In this document: piece after piece, positions 62,330 to 64,000 of the stretch
How the letters are laid out: each line of letters starts with the position of its first letter
Numbering within the stretch: position 1 is the first letter of the stretch
NCBI RefSeq assembly: GCF_016107395.1
Contig: NZ_JAAIKO010000008.1
Location: forward strand, 1 to 64,000
Direction of reading: 5' to 3'
Origin: Streptomyces fildesensis
Lineage (GTDB): Bacteria > Actinomycetota > Actinomycetes > Streptomycetales > Streptomycetaceae
Length of the DNA: 64,000 bases
The notes under the pieces: generated by a model
What the model saw: only the letters and a program-made list of their open reading frames with translations
What the model was told of the DNA's origin: nothing
Databases searched by the model: none
Made by a program: the position numbers and the translations under genes

Positions 62330-63358
62330 TCAGGCCAATTGCGGGAGCACGTCGCTGCCCAGTCGCATGACGTTCTCCTCGGTGACAGCCAGATCTCCCG
62401 AACCCTCCACCAGCAGTGCGAAGCGGGTGATCCCGGTCCGCTCGGAGGTGGCCGCCAGCCGGTCGGCGCAGAGCTGGGCCGTACCCACCGGGTGGAGATC
62501 GCAGAGCAACTCCGTGTAGCTGAGCGGGTTCCGCATCGCGCGGGCGCTGCCGTCCACGGTCTGATGGGCCGCCAGCCCGCGTTGCAGCCAGCCGGGCATC
62601 GCCTTGACCAGCGCCTCGACCGCGTCCTCACGGCTGTCGGCGATCTGGACGACGCCCGCCGACACATGTTCGGCGCCGGCCGCCGCGACGACCTCGGGGG
62701 AGAGCCCCGCGGCCCGCGCCGTGAGCTGCCAGAGCTCGACCATCCCGGCCTTCTCCTCGTCGCCGCAGTGCATCCCGAGCAGCATCGGCAGACCGCGTTC
62801 CGCGGCCAGCCGGACGGAGTTGGGGGAGGTGCAGGCGACCACCACCGGGGGTCCCGGCTCGTCGAGCTCGTCGGGGCGCGGGACGACGGGCACCTCGCGG
62901 AACGCGTAGCGCGGCCCGTCCGCCCCGACCCGGGGCTCGCGCAGCCAGCGCATCAGCAGGTCGAGTGATTCCGGGAAGCCGTGCTCGAAGGCCTCGATGC
63001 CGGCGCCGAAGACCTCCAGGTCCACCCAGGGGCCGCCGCGCCCGACACCGAGGGTGAAACGGCCGCCGGAGGCTATGTGCAGCAGTGCCGCCTGCTCGCC
63101 GAGCGCCACCGGATGGGCGGTCGGCAACACGCTGACCGCCGTGCCGACCCCGATGGTGCTGGTGCGACCCAGCAGAAACGCAGCGAGCGTCACCGCGGAC
63201 GGGCAGACTCCGTACGGAACGAAATGGTGCTCGGCCAGCCATACGGCGTCCAGCCCCGCGGACTCGGCCAGCTCGGCCGACCGTACGGCCCGGTGCAGCA
63301 CCTCACCCTGGCCCTGGCCGGGGAACTGAGCCGCGAGAACAAAAGTCCCAACACGCAT
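62330..63358 (-). CDS. LLM-class flavin-dependent oxidoreductase
   Basis: 342 residues with the luciferase-like TIM barrel: LAESAGLDAVWLAEHHF near the N terminus, TSTIGVGTAVSVLPTAHPVALGEQAALL, and SGGRFTLGVGRGGPW. Uses FMNH2 or F420; the substrate is not readable from sequence. Starts at ATG 63358. A palindromic sequence lies about 40 bases upstream. Confidence 0.88.
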   Translation of the reverse strand: MRVGTFVLAAQFPGQGQGEVLHRAVRSAELAESAGLDAVWLAEHHFVPYGVCPSAVTLAAFLLGRTSTIGVGTAVSVLPTAHPVALGEQAALLHIASGGRFTLGVGRGGPWVDLEVFGAGIEAFEHGFPESLDLLMRWLREPRVGADGPRYAFREVPVVPRPDELDEPGPPVVVACTSPNSVRLAAERGLPMLLGMHCGDEEKAGMVELWQLTARAAGLSPEVVAAAGAEHVSAGVVQIADSREDAVEALVKAMPGWLQRGLAAHQTVDGSARAMRNPLSYTELLCDLHPVGTAQLCADRLAATSERTGITRFALLVEGSGDLAVTEENVMRLGSDVLPQLA

Positions 63359-63389
63359 TGGTCACTCCCTCCTCTACAGGCACTAACGC

Positions 63390-63419
63390 TTGACACGTGC
63401 CAAAGGCACGGCCTACCGC
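63390..63419 (+). promoter_or_regulatory. Promoter with operator-like palindrome
   Basis: TTGACA (63390-63395) and TACCGC (63414-63419) are 18 bases apart, a fair -35/-10 pair for the plus strand. Their spacer holds the perfect palindrome CGTGCC-AAA-GGCACG (63396-63410). A protein bound there would block this promoter and could act on the divergent oxidoreductase gene as well. Confidence 0.5.
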
Positions 63420-63553
63420 AGCGATTTCATGATTTTCGGCAGTGGATGTCGGACAGGGCCGGGTGGGAGCGGGATCGGAGGTACGTCCGCCTCATGACCC
63501 GCCGCGTACTCTGGGACGAGCTGCCCCGATCCGACCGAACCGCGAGGTGTCCC

Positions 63554-63880
63554 ATGTCGCCGCGTCGAAACCACCCGCGCGGTGGTGACAGCCCCGCCGA
63601 CCGTCCCGGGGAGTCGGGTTCGGGCCGCGGCCCCGAGCGTACCGAGACCTGGCAGGGCGAGGAGTGGTCGGTTCGGCCGATCGCCGGAAGTGCCGCGGGC
63701 AAGAGCTACCGGTGCCCGGGCTGCGACCAGGAGATTCCGCCCGCCGTCGGCCACTTGGTGGCCTGGCCGGAGTACGGCGGGGGCGTCGACGACCGCCGGC
63801 ACTGGCACCGGGCGTGCTGGAACGCGAAAGACCGCCGCACCACGAGGGTGCAGCGGTCCCGTAACGCACCGCGCTACTGA
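63554..63880 (+). CDS. Small protein with zinc-ribbon-like motif
   Basis: 108 residues from ATG 63554, GAGGTG upstream. Basic disordered start SPRRNHPRGG, then a compact part: YRCPGCDQEIPPAVGHLVAWPEYGG, HWHRACWNAKDRR. The two CPGC cysteines with His and Cys in HWHRACW could bind zinc. A conserved streptomycete protein; some databases call relatives ATP/GTP-binding, but I see no P-loop. An in-frame ATG 63494 would extend it by 20 residues. Confidence 0.78.
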   Translation: MSPRRNHPRGGDSPADRPGESGSGRGPERTETWQGEEWSVRPIAGSAAGKSYRCPGCDQEIPPAVGHLVAWPEYGGGVDDRRHWHRACWNAKDRRTTRVQRSRNAPRY

Positions 63881-63891
63881 AAAAAGCGCTG

Positions 63892-64000
63892 TCAGACGTC
63901 GCGCTTGGCCAGTACCGCGTAGGCGCCGCCCAGGGCGATCGCCGTGATGATCGCCAGCAGCCCGAGGCCGGGCCAGCCGGTACTGGTGCCGCCGTCCATC
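63892..64000 (-). CDS. C-terminal end of an ABC transporter permease (partial)
   Basis: The last 35 codons of a minus-strand gene that enters from the right edge: one hydrophobic helix (GLGLLAIITAIALGGAYAVLA) followed by KRDV and stop. This ending is typical of ABC-2 permeases. Too little is present for more. Confidence 0.6.
   Translation of the reverse strand, partial: MDGGTSTGWPGLGLLAIITAIALGGAYAVLAKRDV

Noticed and set aside
63494..63553. Earlier start (ATG 63494) for the zinc-ribbon-like protein
   Set aside because: No ribosome site in front of it, while ATG 63554 has GAGGTG at good distance and begins the conserved part.
63892..63999. A complete 35-residue gene starting at ATG 63999
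   Set aside because: The ATG lies at the window edge by chance; the sequence reads as the last helix of a longer permease.

Overview
The window looks like a Streptomyces chromosome. It is very GC-rich, uses many GTG and TTG starts, and from about 22.8 kb to the end it carries gene neighbourhoods I recognise as streptomycete core. No CRISPR array, transposase, integrase or replication origin is visible.

The window divides into three blocks. Block 1 (1-11.9 kb) is the edge of a type I polyketide cluster. On the minus strand, in transcription order, are a VinK-type acyltransferase, two AMP-forming ligases, a PLP-dependent decarboxylase and a modular PKS that begins with an ACP and runs off the left edge (ACP-KS-AT-DH-start of KR). 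These genes overlap or nearly touch. The set matches the beta-amino-acid starter machinery of macrolactam pathways such as vicenistatin and fluvirucin: activation, decarboxylation, aminoacyl protection, then transfer to the loading ACP. A divergent plus-strand pair encodes acyl-CoA carboxylase beta and epsilon subunits, probably an extender-unit supply.

Block 2 (11.9-22.6 kb) holds a small membrane protein and a plus-strand operon metK-adenosine kinase-metH-metF-ahcY. This is a complete activated-methyl cycle and is probably an extra, pathway-associated copy. A membrane glycosyltransferase follows, and then a tRNA-Arg(CCG) gene that marks the passage to core genome.

Block 3 (22.8-64 kb) is core: a receiver-only regulator, nrtL, lysA, hom-thrC-thrB, rho, an LCP protein, rpmE, prfA, prmC, a Sua5/TsaC protein, a low-molecular-weight phosphatase, glyA, wecA, the whole ATP synthase operon atpIBEFHAGDC, a DUF2550 protein, a secreted chitinase with a two-component system, a cobalamin adenosyltransferase, ABC transporter remnants, 3-hydroxybutyryl-CoA dehydrogenase, a STAS protein, a large ATPase with a repeat tail, nucS and several smaller genes.

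The points most worth a second look are: the macrolactam starter cassette; a deletion that fused an ABC ATPase and a tetR gene head to head, removing the Walker A motif and the first tetR helix; a small palindromic element flanked by 14-bp direct repeats behind the DUF2550 gene; repeated 8-mers in front of metK; a coupled 20-codon ORF between prmC and tsaC; and five in-phase 48-bp repeats encoding a Thr/Gly/Ser tail.
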